A DNA stretch of 64,000 bases from Rhodopseudomonas palustris JSC-3b (GCA_000504425.1 KI632513.1:2320119-2384118); one strand, 5' to 3'. Positions 16,608 through 29,889 are shown, counted from the stretch's first letter. A program made the numbers and translations. Notes: a model not told the origin generated them from the sequence alone.

Positions 16608-17192
16608 CTAATCAGTCGAGCGGCGCAGTTCCGAAGCGGCATCGGCGGGGGTGGCCACCGCCCGCACCGGCTCAAGCCGGGTCGCCTCGACGCGCGGCGT
16701 TTCCACCCGCGACGCCACCTCGGTCGGGGTCGCGTCCGCCGAACGATAGGAGGTGCGCTGCAGCCGAGCCCGCGGCCGCGCATTGGCGCGCGCCACCAGC
16801 ATCGGGCTGGCGCCCTGCTGCCGGAAATCGCAATAGGCGAAGCTCAGGCCGGACACCGAGCCGCGGAAGCTACGGTCATCCTGCTTGTTGAGATTGAAGC
16901 ACGGCTCAAACGGAATACCCTTGAGCGACGCGCATACCGATTGACCGCGCACCTGCAGCGTATTGCCGGGCAGCCGCATGTAGCGGGTCGGGCCCGAGCC
17001 GGAGAACTGCACCGAGCCGGCCGCCGAGCCATCCTCGAACACCCGGCCCGCGCCGCGCGTACCGTCGAAACAGGTGAAGGCGAATACTTTGCCATGCACG
17101 AATTTGCGTGCTTCGTCCGCGTTCATCTCCGCGAAGGCAGGCGCGGCCATCGCTGCGGCAGTCAGGGCTCCGATCAAAATACGCACATACAT
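16608..17192 (-). CDS. Secreted hypothetical protein
   Basis: 194 residues with a signal peptide (MYVRILIGALTAAAMAAPAFA). The mature N-terminal domain EARKFVHGKVFAFTCFDGTR, GAGRVFEDGSAAGSVQFSG and RYMRLPGNTLQVRGQSVCAS resembles a beta-rich periplasmic module and has four Cys that could form two disulfides. The last 70 residues are Arg/Thr/Glu-rich and look disordered. I do not recognise a named family; the function is unknown. Confidence 0.72.
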   Translation of the reverse strand: MYVRILIGALTAAAMAAPAFAEMNADEARKFVHGKVFAFTCFDGTRGAGRVFEDGSAAGSVQFSGSGPTRYMRLPGNTLQVRGQSVCASLKGIPFEPCFNLNKQDDRSFRGSVSGLSFAYCDFRQQGASPMLVARANARPRARLQRTSYRSADATPTEVASRVETPRVEATRLEPVRAVATPADAASELRRSTD

Positions 17193-17309
17193 CGCACACT
17201 CCGACTCGCTGCTGCAGCGACCGTGTAATGAGTCTCAATCTTTACGGGGTACTTACCATAATCACCATGGCAACATTGGAGCAGCTTGGTTGGTAAATTC
17301 TGAACGTCC

Positions 17310-18296
17310 TCAGGAAATTTTCACCACGATTCGGCCGCGCACCTGGCCGGCCACCACCTTGGCGCCGGCGTCGAAAACCTGGTCCAGCGGAATTTCCTGA
17401 GTAATTTCAGCCAGTTTCTCCTTATCCAACCCGTTCGCCAGCCGGCTCCAGGCCTGCCGGCGCAGCTCGATCGGGCACATCACCGAATCGATGCCGTAAA
17501 GACACACTCCACGCAAAATGAAGGGCGCGACCGAGGTCGGCAGATCCATGCCGCCCGCCAGCCCGCAAGCGGCAATGGCGCCGCGATACTTGGTCATCGA
17601 CAACAGATTGGCGAGCGTGGTCGAGCCGACGCTGTCGATGCCGCCCGCCCAGCGCTCCTTGGCGAGCGGCTTGGCCGGGCCGGACAGTTCAGCGCGATCG
17701 ATCACTTCAGCGGCGCCGAGCTCGCGCAGATAGGGTTCTTCGGCGAGCCGCCCGGTCGAGGCGATCACGTGGTAACCCAGCTTGGATAGTAGCGCGATCG
17801 CCACCGAGCCGACCCCACCCGCCGCGCCGGTGACCACCACCGGCCCCGATTGCGGGGTCAGGCCATGGCGCTCCAGCGCCAGCACGCTCAGCATCGCGGT
17901 GTAGCCGGCGGTGCCGATCGCCATCGCCTCGCGCGCCGACAATCCGTCCGGCAAACGCACCAGCCAGTCGCCCTTGACGCGGACTTTTTCGGCATAGGCG
18001 CCCAGATGGGTCTCGCCCATGCCCCAGCCATTGCCGATCACCTGATCGCCCGCCTTCCAGTCGGGATGCGACGAGGACAGCACCGTGCCGGAAAAATCGA
18101 TACCGGCGATCATCGGGAAACGGCGCACCACCGGCGCCTTGCCGGTCAGCGCCAGGCCGTCCTTGTAGTTCACGGTGGACCATTCGACGCCGACCACCAC
18201 GTCGCCATCCATCAGCTCGGCCTCGTCAAACGCCGTCAGCGCCGCCGTGGTGCCCTTGTCCGCTTTATCGATCCTGACTGCCCGGAACGTCGCCAC
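17310..18296 (-). CDS. acuI: Acrylyl-CoA reductase/YhdH-type quinone oxidoreductase
   Basis: 328-residue zinc-free medium-chain dehydrogenase/reductase. [20 protein letters not shown] followed by [13 protein letters not shown] is the YhdH/AcuI signature, and [20 protein letters not shown] is the NADPH-binding loop. AcuI reduces acryloyl-CoA to propionyl-CoA with NADPH. The symbol is by homology, and a general quinone reductase role is possible. GTG 18296 (VATFRAVRI) is chosen because GGAGGAAG lies just upstream; an in-frame ATG at 18416 would add 40 unrelated residues. Confidence 0.88.
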   Translation of the reverse strand: MATFRAVRIDKADKGTTAALTAFDEAELMDGDVVVGVEWSTVNYKDGLALTGKAPVVRRFPMIAGIDFSGTVLSSSHPDWKAGDQVIGNGWGMGETHLGAYAEKVRVKGDWLVRLPDGLSAREAMAIGTAGYTAMLSVLALERHGLTPQSGPVVVTGAAGGVGSVAIALLSKLGYHVIASTGRLAEEPYLRELGAAEVIDRAELSGPAKPLAKERWAGGIDSVGSTTLANLLSMTKYRGAIAACGLAGGMDLPTSVAPFILRGVCLYGIDSVMCPIELRRQAWSRLANGLDKEKLAEITQEIPLDQVFDAGAKVVAGQVRGRIVVKIS

Positions 18297-18658
18297 CTGC
18301 TTCCTCCCCCGTCTGAACGCGTTGCTGAGGCAAACTAGTGGCTTTGCGAGGCGGATGGAATCAGAACTGCACCGCCGCGCCGAGCCGGTGTTGCGCCGCC
18401 GCTCCGCTGCGGCCAAGCGCCGCCTCAGGCGGGTTTTGACAATTGCGCCAGGCGGGAGGCAGGGCTGTCGTCACAAATTTTGCGCCTCTGGCATCTGGCG
18501 AACCCGGCCGCATCGTGCTATATTTGATTTGCTCTTTATGAGGATAAGCCTGAACGGGCCCTTCAAGAGAGCCTGACATCGCCTCGGTGCTGCGCGAGTG
18601 TTCAGTCCCAACGCAGCAACTCAAGACCGGCCCACACGGCCGGGTTTCTCGGCCCCTC

Positions 18659-18681
18659 TATATGCTCAGATTGAGTATATA
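18659..18681. promoter_or_regulatory. Candidate NadQ operator before nadA
   Basis: Inverted repeat with left arm TATATGCTCA (18659-18668), spacer gat, and right arm TGAGTATATA (18672-18681). Nine of ten arm positions are complementary. It abuts the nadA ribosome site AAGGA (18681-18685), so a bound repressor would block expression. Assignment to NadQ is inference from position and from the regulator encoded nearby. Confidence 0.65.
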
Positions 18682-18691
18682 AGGACCTGTA

Positions 18692-19816
18692 ATGGAGAGT
18701 ACGATGGCGCTTGCAGGAATCTACGGCCCCGAACATTTCGGTCGCCCGGTCCCCGGCCGCCAGGAAGCGCGGGCGCGCGCTGCGGTCAGCACGCTGGAGC
18801 GTGGCCGCGCGCTGCCGATGCCGTCGCTGGAATGGACGCCCGAGGTCGAGCGGGCCACCGCGCATCTCTATGAGCGCGTCAAGAACGTGATCACCCCGGT
18901 GGAGTGGCCGCTGATGGCGCCCTACATCAAGGCGATCAACGAATTGAAGCGCGAGCGCAACGCCGTGGTGCTGGCGCACAATTATCAGACGCCGGAAATC
19001 TTCCACTGCGTCTCCGACATCGTCGGCGACTCGCTGCAGCTTGCGATCGAAGCCACCAAGGTGAAGGCCGACGTGATCGTGCAGTGCGGCGTGCACTTCA
19101 TGGCCGAGACCTCCAAGATTCTCAGCCCGGACAAAACCGTGCTGATTCCGGATTCCCGCGCCGGCTGCTCGCTGGCCGCGAGCATCACCGGCGAAGACGT
19201 GCGCGCGCTGCGCGAGCGGTTCCCGGGCGTGCCGGTGGTCGCCTATGTCAACACCTCCGCCGAGGTGAAGGCCGAGGTCGATATCTGCTGCACCTCCTCC
19301 AACGCCGTGCAGGTGGTGGAGAGCCTTGGCGTCGATACCGTGATCATGGTGCCGGATCAGTATCTGGCGCGCTTTGTCGCCTCACAGACCGACGTCAAGA
19401 TCATCGCCTGGAAGGGCGCGTGCGAAGTGCATGAGCGCTTCACCGGCGACGAGCTGCGCACCTATCGCGAGGCTGATCCGGACGTGAAGATCATCGCGCA
19501 TCCGGAGTGCCCGCCGGACGTGATCGCGGAAGCCGACTTCACCGGCTCGACCGCGCATATGATCAATTGGGTGCGCAAGGAGCATCCGCCGCGGGTGGTG
19601 ATGATCACCGAATGCTCGATGGCTGACAATGTTCAGGCCGAGCTGCCCGACGTCGAGATGGTGCGCCCCTGCAATCTCTGCCCGCACATGAAGCGGATCA
19701 CCCTGCCGAAGATTTTGGACAGCCTGATCTACCTGCGCGAGGAAGTCACCATCGACCCCGCCGTGATCGACAAGGCACGGCGCTCGGTGGAACGGATGAT
19801 CAACCTGAAGAATTGA
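18692..19816 (+). CDS. nadA: Quinolinate synthase
   Basis: 374-residue [4Fe-4S] enzyme that condenses iminoaspartate with dihydroxyacetone phosphate to quinolinate in de novo NAD synthesis. [35 protein letters not shown] and [13 protein letters not shown] contain the substrate His and cluster Cys residues, and [12 protein letters not shown] is typical. ATG 18692 follows AAGGA with 6-bp spacing; ATG 18704 is a weaker alternative. It is first gene of nadABC, with a palindromic operator candidate directly upstream. Confidence 0.96.
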   Translation: MESTMALAGIYGPEHFGRPVPGRQEARARAAVSTLERGRALPMPSLEWTPEVERATAHLYERVKNVITPVEWPLMAPYIKAINELKRERNAVVLAHNYQTPEIFHCVSDIVGDSLQLAIEATKVKADVIVQCGVHFMAETSKILSPDKTVLIPDSRAGCSLAASITGEDVRALRERFPGVPVVAYVNTSAEVKAEVDICCTSSNAVQVVESLGVDTVIMVPDQYLARFVASQTDVKIIAWKGACEVHERFTGDELRTYREADPDVKIIAHPECPPDVIAEADFTGSTAHMINWVRKEHPPRVVMITECSMADNVQAELPDVEMVRPCNLCPHMKRITLPKILDSLIYLREEVTIDPAVIDKARRSVERMINLKN

Positions 19817-19834
19817 GCGCGCTACTGCGCTCAA
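19813..19834 (+). other. nadA-nadB intercistronic stem-loop
   Basis: ttgagcgc (19813-19820), loop gctact, gcgctcaa (19827-19834): a perfect 8-bp stem starting at the nadA stop codon. A second, G+C-rich hairpin (cggccgcttgccggccg) follows. There is no U-tract, so it is not a classical terminator. It may tune nadA mRNA decay relative to nadB. Confidence 0.55.
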
Positions 19835-19876
19835 TCGGCCGCTTGCCGGCCGCTGCGTACAGAGTTGGATCTCGCC

Positions 19877-21484
19877 ATGAGCGATCAACCGGAATTTGAT
19901 CTCGCCGACGGTGCCGCCGAAGTCGTGATCGTCGGCGGCGGCCTCGCCGGACTGTTTTGCGCCCTCAAACTGGCGCCGCGCCCGGTGACGGTGATCACCG
20001 CCGCCCCGCTCGGCGAAGGCGCATCGACCGCCTGGGCACAGGGCGGCATCGCCGCCGCGGTGGCCGAAGGCGACAGCGCCGAGTCGCACGCGGCCGACAC
20101 CATCGCGGTCGGTGCCGGTCTGGTCGATGAGGCGGTGGCCTATCGCCTCGCCCGCGAAGCCGGCGCCCGCATTCACGACCTGCTCGATTATGGCGTGCCG
20201 TTCGATCGCGATCTCGAAGGCCGGCTCGCGGTGTCGCGCGAAGCGGCGCATTCGGCGCGGCGCATCGTTCACGTGCGCGGCGACATGGCCGGTCAGGCGA
20301 TCATCACCGCGCTGATCAAGGCGGTGCGTGAAACGCCATCGATCCGCGTGCTGGAAGGTTATTTGGCCGAAGCGCTGCTCACCGATGGCGACGCGGTGAT
20401 CGGCCTGCAACTGCGCAAGACCGGCGCCGATATCACCCGGCCGCTGCGGGTCGCGGCACGCGCCGTGGTGCTCGCCACCGGCGGCATCGGCCATCTCTAT
20501 GCGGTCACCACCAATCCGACCGAAGCCTGCGGCCAGGGTCTGGCAATCGCGGCGCGCGCGGGTGCGGTGATCGCCGATCCGGAATTCGTCCAGTTCCATC
20601 CGACCGCGATCATGGTCGGCCGCGATCCGGCGCCGCTCGCCACCGAGGCGCTGCGCGGCGAAGGCTGTACGCTGATCAATGGCGCCGGCGAACGCTTCAT
20701 GCCGGCGCGCCATCCTTTGGCCGAGCTGGCACCGCGCGACATCGTCGCGCGCGGCGTGTTCGCCGAGATCGCCGCCGGCCGCGGCGCGTTCCTCGACGCC
20801 CGCACCGCGCTCGGCGCGCGCTTTGCCGAGGAATTCCCGACCGTGTATCAGAGCTGCGTTTCGGCGGGCATCGACCCGGCGCAGCAGCCGATCCCGGTGG
20901 CGCCGGCGGCGCATTACCACATGGGCGGCGTCGCGGTGGATATGCAGGGCCGCACCTCGCTGCGCGGGCTGTGGGCCGCGGGCGAAGTGTCGTGCACCGG
21001 CGCACATGGCGCCAACCGGCTCGCCTCCAACTCGCTGCTGGAAGCGGTGGTCTATGCCGCGCGCATCGCCGAGGATATCGGCGGCCGTGAATTCGGATCG
21101 GCGGCACGCCATCCCGAGCCGCTGCCGGTGCTGCGCAGCGCGCCGCTCAGCGCCGCCCAGGAAGCCGAACTGCGCAACGCCATGAGCGCCAAGGTCGGCG
21201 TGATCCGCGACAGCGACGGTCTCGCGGCCGCGGTGCGCCGGTTCTCGGCGATGGAAATCGCCGCGACCAGCACCGCGCAGCTCAACATGGCGATCACTGC
21301 GCTGCTGGTGGCCGCCGCCGCCTGGACCCGGCGCGAAAGCCGCGGCGCGCATTGCCGCTCGGACTATCCGAACGAAAATCCGACGCTGGCCGATCGCACC
21401 ATGACCACGCTGGCCGACGCCCGCGCCACTGCGGCCACGCTCGGCGAAGCCACGCCGCGCGGCCCGCGCACCGCCCTCGCTTAA
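19877..21484 (+). CDS. nadB: L-aspartate oxidase
   Basis: 535-residue FAD enzyme oxidising L-aspartate to iminoaspartate for NadA. The Rossmann motif is [17 protein letters not shown]. Further motifs are [57 protein letters not shown] and [20 protein letters not shown], all characteristic of NadB rather than succinate dehydrogenase. ATG 19877 is preferred over TTG 19865. It lies 60 bp after nadA and 111 bp before nadC, with stem-loops in both gaps. Confidence 0.95.
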   Translation: MSDQPEFDLADGAAEVVIVGGGLAGLFCALKLAPRPVTVITAAPLGEGASTAWAQGGIAAAVAEGDSAESHAADTIAVGAGLVDEAVAYRLAREAGARIHDLLDYGVPFDRDLEGRLAVSREAAHSARRIVHVRGDMAGQAIITALIKAVRETPSIRVLEGYLAEALLTDGDAVIGLQLRKTGADITRPLRVAARAVVLATGGIGHLYAVTTNPTEACGQGLAIAARAGAVIADPEFVQFHPTAIMVGRDPAPLATEALRGEGCTLINGAGERFMPARHPLAELAPRDIVARGVFAEIAAGRGAFLDARTALGARFAEEFPTVYQSCVSAGIDPAQQPIPVAPAAHYHMGGVAVDMQGRTSLRGLWAAGEVSCTGAHGANRLASNSLLEAVVYAARIAEDIGGREFGSAARHPEPLPVLRSAPLSAAQEAELRNAMSAKVGVIRDSDGLAAAVRRFSAMEIAATSTAQLNMAITALLVAAAAWTRRESRGAHCRSDYPNENPTLADRTMTTLADARATAATLGEATPRGPRTALA

Positions 21485-21490
21485 GGCGTT

Positions 21491-21514
21491 GCGGTCCTGA
21501 CGTTTCAGGACCGC
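21491..21514 (+). other. nadB-nadC intercistronic stem-loop
   Basis: gcggtcctga (21491-21500), loop cgtt, tcaggaccgc (21505-21514): a perfect 10-bp stem with a tetraloop, 7 bp after the nadB stop. No T-run follows, so full termination is unlikely. Partial termination or 3'-end stabilisation of nadAB mRNA is plausible (inference). Confidence 0.65.
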
Positions 21515-21595
21515 GATGCCCGACACGCCCTGCAACGCGCTCGCTCCACGCCGCGGCCTCGCGCTGGACGACGCTTCCAACCATTGGATAGTTCG

Positions 21596-22474
21596 ATGAT
21601 CCCTGCTGGCTCTTTGCTGCATCCCGATGCGTTCTTGTCGCCGCTGGTGATCGACGAGGCGGTGCGCCGCGCGCTCGACGAAGATCTGGGCCGCGCCGGC
21701 GATGTCACCTCGCTCGCCACCATTCCGCCCGACGCGCAGGCCCATGCCGTGCTGGTGGCGCGTCAGGCCGGCGTGATCGCCGGGCTGCCGCTCGCGGTTG
21801 CGACCTTCAAAGCGCTGGCGCCCGACGTCGTGATCCATGCCCACGCCCATGATGGCGCCGCGGTCGCGGCCGGCATCAACCTGCTGACCATCTCCGGCCC
21901 GGCGCGCGCGGTGCTGAGCGGCGAGCGCACCGCGCTGAACTATGTCGGGCGGCTGTCCGGCATCGCCACCATGACCGCCAATTATGTGCGCCACACCGCG
22001 GGCACCAAGATGCGGATCTGCTGCACCCGCAAAACCACGCCCGGTCTGCGCGCGCTGGAGAAATACGCGGTTCGCTGCGGCGGCGGCTTCAATCACCGCT
22101 TTGGCCTCGATGACGCGGTGCTGATCAAGGACAACCACATCGCGGTCGCCGGCGGCGTGCGCCCGGTGCTGGAGCGTGCCCGCGCCCGGATCGGCCATCT
22201 GGTGAAGATCGAGATCGAGGTCGATACGCTCGATCAGCTGCGCGAGGTGCTGGACACCGGGCTCGCCGACGCGGTGCTGCTCGACAATATGGACATCGCG
22301 ACGCTCAAGCAGGCGGTGGCGATGGCGAATGGTCGGGTGGCGCTGGAAGCCTCCGGCGGCGTCACCGAAAGCACGATCGCGGCGATTGCCGCGACCGGCG
22401 TCGACTACGCCTCCTCCGGCGCGCTGACCCATTCGGCGCCGAACTTCGACGTCGCGCTCGACATCGACGCTTAG
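21596..22474 (+). CDS. nadC: Nicotinate-nucleotide diphosphorylase (carboxylating)
   Basis: 292-residue quinolinate phosphoribosyltransferase, converting quinolinate and PRPP to nicotinate mononucleotide. [78 protein letters not shown] and [20 protein letters not shown] are the family motifs, with the Arg/Lys residues that bind quinolinate and PRPP. ATG 21596 is preferred over TTG 21584. Last gene of nadABC, followed by a REP region. Confidence 0.96.
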   Translation: MIPAGSLLHPDAFLSPLVIDEAVRRALDEDLGRAGDVTSLATIPPDAQAHAVLVARQAGVIAGLPLAVATFKALAPDVVIHAHAHDGAAVAAGINLLTISGPARAVLSGERTALNYVGRLSGIATMTANYVRHTAGTKMRICCTRKTTPGLRALEKYAVRCGGGFNHRFGLDDAVLIKDNHIAVAGGVRPVLERARARIGHLVKIEIEVDTLDQLREVLDTGLADAVLLDNMDIATLKQAVAMANGRVALEASGGVTESTIAAIAATGVDYASSGALTHSAPNFDVALDIDA

Positions 22475-22510
22475 TTGGTTGCTCGCTTAAGGCGACGCAC
22501 CACACACCGC

Positions 22511-22694
22511 CCGTCATTGCGGGCGCTGGTAACAACACCTACCGCCGTCATTCCGGGCGCTGGAGGCTCACCCCCGCCGTCATTCCGGGGCGCTCGCGAC
22601 AGCGAGCGCCCCGGAATCTGACACTGGCGAGATGACTGCGTTTCCAAAACGTCGGGATTCCGGGTTCGCGCCAACAGGCGCGCCCCGGAATGAC
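22511..22694. repeat. REP-like palindromic elements, family B, nested
   Basis: Short partial units (cgtcattgcgggcgctgg and cgtcattccgggcgctgg) are followed by a full unit at about 22579-22694, from cgtcattccggggcgctcgc to gcgccccggaatgacg. The stacked partial copies suggest repeated insertion or slippage at one site between nadC and the convergent hydrolase gene. Confidence 0.8.
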
Positions 22695-22737
22695 GTCGTG
22701 TTGAAGGCTGTGGCCGGCGCGCGGTGCTGAATACTAA

Positions 22738-24246
22738 TCAGCGCCGCGAGGCTTCGATCTCAGCCGAGCTTTTCGCCGCTTCGGCGAGGCTGGCGGAAAT
22801 CGCCGCGGTCTGTTCCTGGCTGCCCCAGCTCGGCGCGTCGCTGCCATCGCCCCAATTGCGCGGCCGATAGAAGGTGTGCACGCCGAATTTGTACATCTTC
22901 TTCATCTCGTGCACCCAGGACGGCCGCACCCAATAAGCGTGGTAGTGCGTCGACTTGCCGACTTCCGGCAGCCAGAGCTGACCATCGAGCGTGGCTTTCG
23001 CGATCTTCTTGGCGCGGTCCCACATGTCGGGCTCACGCACCACATCGGCGACGCGGTCGCAGGCGAAGGTGAACTGGCAGGCGTAGCGGCGATGCTTGTT
23101 CTGATAGACCACGCCGCAGACATTGTTCGGATAGAAGCCGGAGAACGCGCGGTTCAGCACCACCTGCGCCACCGCGATCTGGCCGCGCACCGCTTCGCCG
23201 CGCGCTTCGAAATACACCGCCTCAGCCAGGCACTTCTCATGCTTGGCGCGCAGCTTGTCGTCGAACAGGCCGAGCCGTTCGGCCGGCGTCTTCTTGCGCT
23301 GATTGTCGGCGTTCACTTCGCCCTTGGACGCAACGCTCTCGCCGGCCGCCGTCGCCGGGTCCTGCGGCAGCGCCGCCAGGGTCTTTATGTCCGGATCGAT
23401 AATGGTCGGCTCTTCGCCGGGCTGCCAGCTCTCCAAAGAGCCGCTGGCACCGAGCGAGCTGGTGCCGAAAAACAGCGTCGCGGTTTTCAGGCTGAAATTG
23501 TCGTGGGCCGGCTGCACCGTGCTTTCGCCCAGCCCGATCTCGCTGCCATTGTCGCCGATCGCGGGCGGCTCGTGCGACGGCGCGTTGCCGTAATAGCTGA
23601 GCGGCGGCGCCTGCAAGGCCGCGGCCAGCTCCGGATCGAGCACCGGCGCCTCGGCGGGCGCCTGCTCGGCGGTTTTGCCAGCCGCCGTGTCTTGGGTCGC
23701 AGCCGCGCTCTTGGCACCGGCGACATTGGGCGTTTGCGCATCGTCGCTGGCACCTTCCGAAGCGCCCTCCGCGCTCGGCAGCTCCGGCACGGCGACGGCA
23801 AGCCGGTCGCCCTTCAGGGTGCGGTCAACGGTGGGGAAATCGGACGCTTCATAGCGGCGCGGCGGCTGCATCAACGGATTGCGGCCGAGCGGCATTTCGG
23901 GGCCGAGCGCCTCCAGGCTGGCAAGCCGCGCCCAGGGGTTTTGCGGCGCTGCGGTGCCGATCGGACGGCCGAAGCTAAAAGTCGCGACCTGGATCTTGGC
24001 GGCGGACGACGCCACCACCCGGGTCTGCCAGCGCTCGGCAACGCCCGGCTGCCGCGCCAGCAACGACGCAATATCCTGATGGCCGATCGCTGACGGCGCC
24101 ATGGTGAAGACGCCGCACAGACCAAGACCGAAGGACGCGAACCGCGCGCCCTTCGGCCGGTTACGCATGACTGACATCGATACGCTCACGCAACGCTTAC
24201 ACCCGATCGAGCGCACCTCATGTGCAATTCGATCGTTGTTGTTCAT
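22738..24246 (-). CDS. SleB-type cell wall hydrolase
   Basis: 502 residues. The C-terminal catalytic domain (about residues 340-450) matches Hydrolase_2/SleB: CLAEAVYFEARGEAVRGQIA with the likely catalytic Glu, VAQVVLNRAFSGFYPNNVCG, RRYACQFTFACD and THYHAYWVRPSWVHEM. It is expected to cut peptidoglycan in the periplasm. The middle is a 200-residue Ala/Pro/Glu-rich low-complexity linker. The N-terminus has a hydrophobic stretch (ASFGLGLCGVFTMAPSAIGH) that could serve as a signal or anchor. Start uncertain: ATG 24246, 24177 or 24168 are all possible, and the later ones place the hydrophobic segment nearer the N-terminus. Confidence 0.85.
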   Translation of the reverse strand: MNNNDRIAHEVRSIGCKRCVSVSMSVMRNRPKGARFASFGLGLCGVFTMAPSAIGHQDIASLLARQPGVAERWQTRVVASSAAKIQVATFSFGRPIGTAAPQNPWARLASLEALGPEMPLGRNPLMQPPRRYEASDFPTVDRTLKGDRLAVAVPELPSAEGASEGASDDAQTPNVAGAKSAAATQDTAAGKTAEQAPAEAPVLDPELAAALQAPPLSYYGNAPSHEPPAIGDNGSEIGLGESTVQPAHDNFSLKTATLFFGTSSLGASGSLESWQPGEEPTIIDPDIKTLAALPQDPATAAGESVASKGEVNADNQRKKTPAERLGLFDDKLRAKHEKCLAEAVYFEARGEAVRGQIAVAQVVLNRAFSGFYPNNVCGVVYQNKHRRYACQFTFACDRVADVVREPDMWDRAKKIAKATLDGQLWLPEVGKSTHYHAYWVRPSWVHEMKKMYKFGVHTFYRPRNWGDGSDAPSWGSQEQTAAISASLAEAAKSSAEIEASRR

Positions 24247-24451
24247 ATCCCATTAAAGTTGCGGAGGAGTTAACCGGCGATGCATCCGGGCAACAGGCAA
24301 GCCTCGCCGTGATGACGGCGAAGTAGCTCGAATAGCTTGGTAAATGCCGGATTTTCAGAAGTGGTGAACAGTCCGTCAACGCGCCGCAAAATACATCGGC
24401 AAGTTGTAGCAATCTGAAACGGCGCAGTGGTTAGCAGCCCCGAAAAGCACA

Positions 24452-24476
24452 ATGGCCGGGGATGATCCCCGGCCAT
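24452..24476 (-). terminator. Likely ppdK terminator
   Basis: Perfect 11-bp inverted repeat atggccgggga/tccccggccat with a 3-bp loop, 43 bp after the ppdK stop. On the minus strand it is followed by TGTGCTTTTCGG, a short T-run. A REP-like origin of the palindrome is possible. The rest of 24247-24451 shows no gene. Confidence 0.6.
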
Positions 24477-24518
24477 GGCACTCATTCAGTGATGCGGATG
24501 CGGCATCGCCGCCGCCCC

Positions 24519-27635
<3,117 letters not shown>

Positions 27636-27725
27636 GACGATCAACAGTCCACATGAGGGGGATTGGGTGCGGTCATACACCACGTTTTGACGAGGCGACG
27701 CAAGCCGCCGCTCTTGACTTGCCGA

Positions 27726-27884
27726 CTAAAGATGAAACCAGCGCAGCACGCCAAGACCGATCAGACCTATGCAAATCAGGTAGAGCGCGACCACCAGGTT
27801 CAGCAGCCGCGGCATGATCAGGATCAGCACGCCGGCGGCCAGCGCGATCAGCGCCGGCAAATGAGTGGTGATGTATTTCAGCAC
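27726..27884 (-). CDS. DUF3096 micro-protein, membrane
   Basis: 52 residues encoded from GTG 27884, with AGGAGG 8 bp upstream. The sequence begins VLKYITTHLPALIALAAGVL and continues ILIMPRLLNLVVALYLICIG. The ALIALAAGVLILIMPRLLN core followed by a second hydrophobic segment is the DUF3096 pattern (two short membrane helices). Function unknown. It lies just upstream of ppdK on the same strand. Confidence 0.82.
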   Translation of the reverse strand: MLKYITTHLPALIALAAGVLILIMPRLLNLVVALYLICIGLIGLGVLRWFHL

Positions 27885-28204
27885 TAATCGTCCTCCTGTC
27901 TGCCATCACCCCAACAATGACGGCGTCCGAATCGGACCGCAGGATAGCCGCTACAACCGCCGGCCACCTAGCAACCGCTGATGGCACAATTCGGCCGCAG
28001 TTCCAGCCGCGCCGCGATGCGCCGTGCGCGCGGCACTCTTCAGTTTTTCAGCGCCATCAGATGTTTACAGCGCCGGCCGCGCTGCTGCCGGAGCGCAGCG
28101 TGGGCCGCGGAACAACCGCGCCGCGCCGGCATTGCCCCGGCATCCTCGATGCGCAGTGCGAAGCACTCGCAGCCCCAGACAACACCGAGCAAGGAGGACA
28201 AACG

Positions 28205-28537
28205 ATGCGTCACACCATGATCGCTTGGGCCGCCGCTGGCCTGATCGCCGCGCCCGCTACCGCTTTGGCGCAGAGTGTTGTGGTGGTGTCGGAAGGCGGC
28301 CCCGGCATCGCCGTGGAGCAGCGCCCCGCGTTCCGCGAATATGTCGTGCAGGAGAACGTCCCCAACTACACGATCTCCGAACGGGTTCGGATCGGCACGG
28401 TATTACCCGAAGCGGGCGTAGTGGTTTACGACGTGCCGCAGCGTTTTGGCCAGACCACCAGCCGCTACACCGTGGTGAATGGCGAGACCGTGCTGGTCGA
28501 GCCGCGCACGCGCCGCGTGATCGAAGTGATCGATTGA
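28205..28537 (+). CDS. DUF1236-like secreted protein
   Basis: 110 residues with a signal peptide (MRHTMIAWAAAGLIAAPATA). The mature part RPAFREYVVQENVPNYTISE followed by RVRIGTVLPEAGVVVYDVP and RYTVVNGETVLVEPRTRRVI matches the DUF1236 motif (VG..LP..V.......RY..VN...VLVDP.TR.VV) of rhizobial periplasmic proteins. AGGAGG 7 bp before ATG 28205 fixes the start. The 320 bp upstream (27885-28204) show no other gene. Confidence 0.82.
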   Translation: MRHTMIAWAAAGLIAAPATALAQSVVVVSEGGPGIAVEQRPAFREYVVQENVPNYTISERVRIGTVLPEAGVVVYDVPQRFGQTTSRYTVVNGETVLVEPRTRRVIEVID

Positions 28538-28641
28538 GATCGCAAAACGAGATCGGCACAGCGCGATCGGCAATCTGCGATCGGCCAAACAAAACTCCGT
28601 CCGCGCTCGTTGCGGACAGGGTCTTTGTGTGAGCGCAAGCG

Positions 28642-29730
28642 TTAGCCGCGCAACATCGACAGCAGCGATGAGGTCGATTTGTAGCTCTGCACCGCATTGT
28701 CGCGCAGCGCCGTGGTCCAGTTGGCAGCCTGGCGTTCCTCGCTGCTCATCGCCGAATAGGCATTGAGAATGCCAAGGCTGAGCTGGGTCGGATCGCCAGA
28801 GGTCTGGCTCTGCTTCAACGCCGCCAGGATCGAGGCACGGCCGCGGGCGTTGAGTTCCTGCTTGGCCGCAAATGTCTCCTGCGCGGAGAACAATTGATCC
28901 TGATTGAGCGCGATCGCCGACAGCGAGCGGTTGTCGATTTGCGACAGGTCAGCGAGCTGCCCGGTCTTGCGGCCGGGATCGAACACCAGTTCCTTGCCGG
29001 CGGCCGCCGCGGCGCTGGCCTGGGCATCAAGCTTGGCGCGCACCGATTTGGCCACCGAGCCAAAATCCTGGGTGGGTATGCTCGAACCATTCGGGTACTG
29101 CGCCAGATAGGCCGCCACCGGATCATTGCTGATGCCGGACGGCGCCTTGCTGGGATTTTGCTGGGTGGCTTGCACGCCCTTGAGCACCGCTTCGCGCTGC
29201 GTTGCCCAGGTGACGGTCGCCTTCTCCTCGGGACCGGCAGCATCGAGATAATCAAGCGCGACCTTGTACAGCGCACTGAAATCGCCAGTGAGCTGCTGGG
29301 TTTGCGTCGCCGCCGACAGCGCGGTGTTGAAGCGGGTCTTCAGCTCATTGGCGGCGAGCGCCTGTTCGTCGGGCGTGAATTTGGCACCGCTGTTGCTAGC
29401 GATCGCAAACAGCGCGCGGCGATCGAGCGAGGTCAGATCGACAGTCGGCTTGCCGCTGCTGTCATAGGGGCCGGTGACTTTGGCATCGCTATAAAGCTTG
29501 TCGAGCGCGCTGCGCGTCTCGCTGATCACCGCCGCGAAATCTTTAGTGGAGCTGGTCGCGAGCTGGGCGCGCGCCGCCTGCGACAGCGTCAGATGCGTGG
29601 CGGCGCTGGCACTGCCGTGGCTGTCCTCCTGCCTCGACAGCAACGTCGCCAGCGACGGCTGCGTTGCCACCGCGCGCGAATAGGCCGAGCCGGCGTAAGG
29701 ATTGCTGTAATTGGTGGAGACCGACGTCAT
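28642..29730 (-). CDS. Hypothetical protein with internal duplication
   Basis: 362 residues, Ser/Ala/Gln-rich, without a signal peptide or membrane segment. The N-terminal MTSVSTNYSNPYAGSAYSRA resembles starts of flagellar-type or other export substrates, but no named domain is recognised. Two related segments are visible: LDRRALFAIASNSGAKFTPD followed by EQALAANELKTRFNTAL, and IDNRSLSAIALNQDQLFSAQ followed by ETFAAKQELNARGRASIL. Each repeat is about 40 residues, roughly 160 residues apart. It faces the 28205 gene and is followed upstream by the repeat-rich gap. Confidence 0.6.
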   Translation of the reverse strand: MTSVSTNYSNPYAGSAYSRAVATQPSLATLLSRQEDSHGSASAATHLTLSQAARAQLATSSTKDFAAVISETRSALDKLYSDAKVTGPYDSSGKPTVDLTSLDRRALFAIASNSGAKFTPDEQALAANELKTRFNTALSAATQTQQLTGDFSALYKVALDYLDAAGPEEKATVTWATQREAVLKGVQATQQNPSKAPSGISNDPVAAYLAQYPNGSSIPTQDFGSVAKSVRAKLDAQASAAAAAGKELVFDPGRKTGQLADLSQIDNRSLSAIALNQDQLFSAQETFAAKQELNARGRASILAALKQSQTSGDPTQLSLGILNAYSAMSSEERQAANWTTALRDNAVQSYKSTSSLLSMLRG

Positions 29731-29889
29731 CGGCGCGCCCCGGGCGAATGGACGGTGGTTAAAAATTCGTTAGTGGCCGGGAGGATTTCAGCACGTGGTT
29801 AACGAGCGGTTAACAATTGCTGATTGTGCCGGGATATTTCCGCCACGAGCCGATTGTAGTCGTCATTTTTTTTCGGGGGGCGTCCGCCC

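Noticed and set aside
17229-17297. 22-codon plus-strand frame (starting MSLNLYGVLTIITMATLEQ)
   Set aside because: No ribosome site, and it lies in the upstream region of the divergent secreted-protein gene.
19382-22432. Open frame of 1016 codons on the minus strand across nadA-nadB-nadC
   Set aside because: Its protein is Arg/Gly/His-rich with no domains, and the plus strand carries three intact enzymes. It is a G+C-bias shadow.
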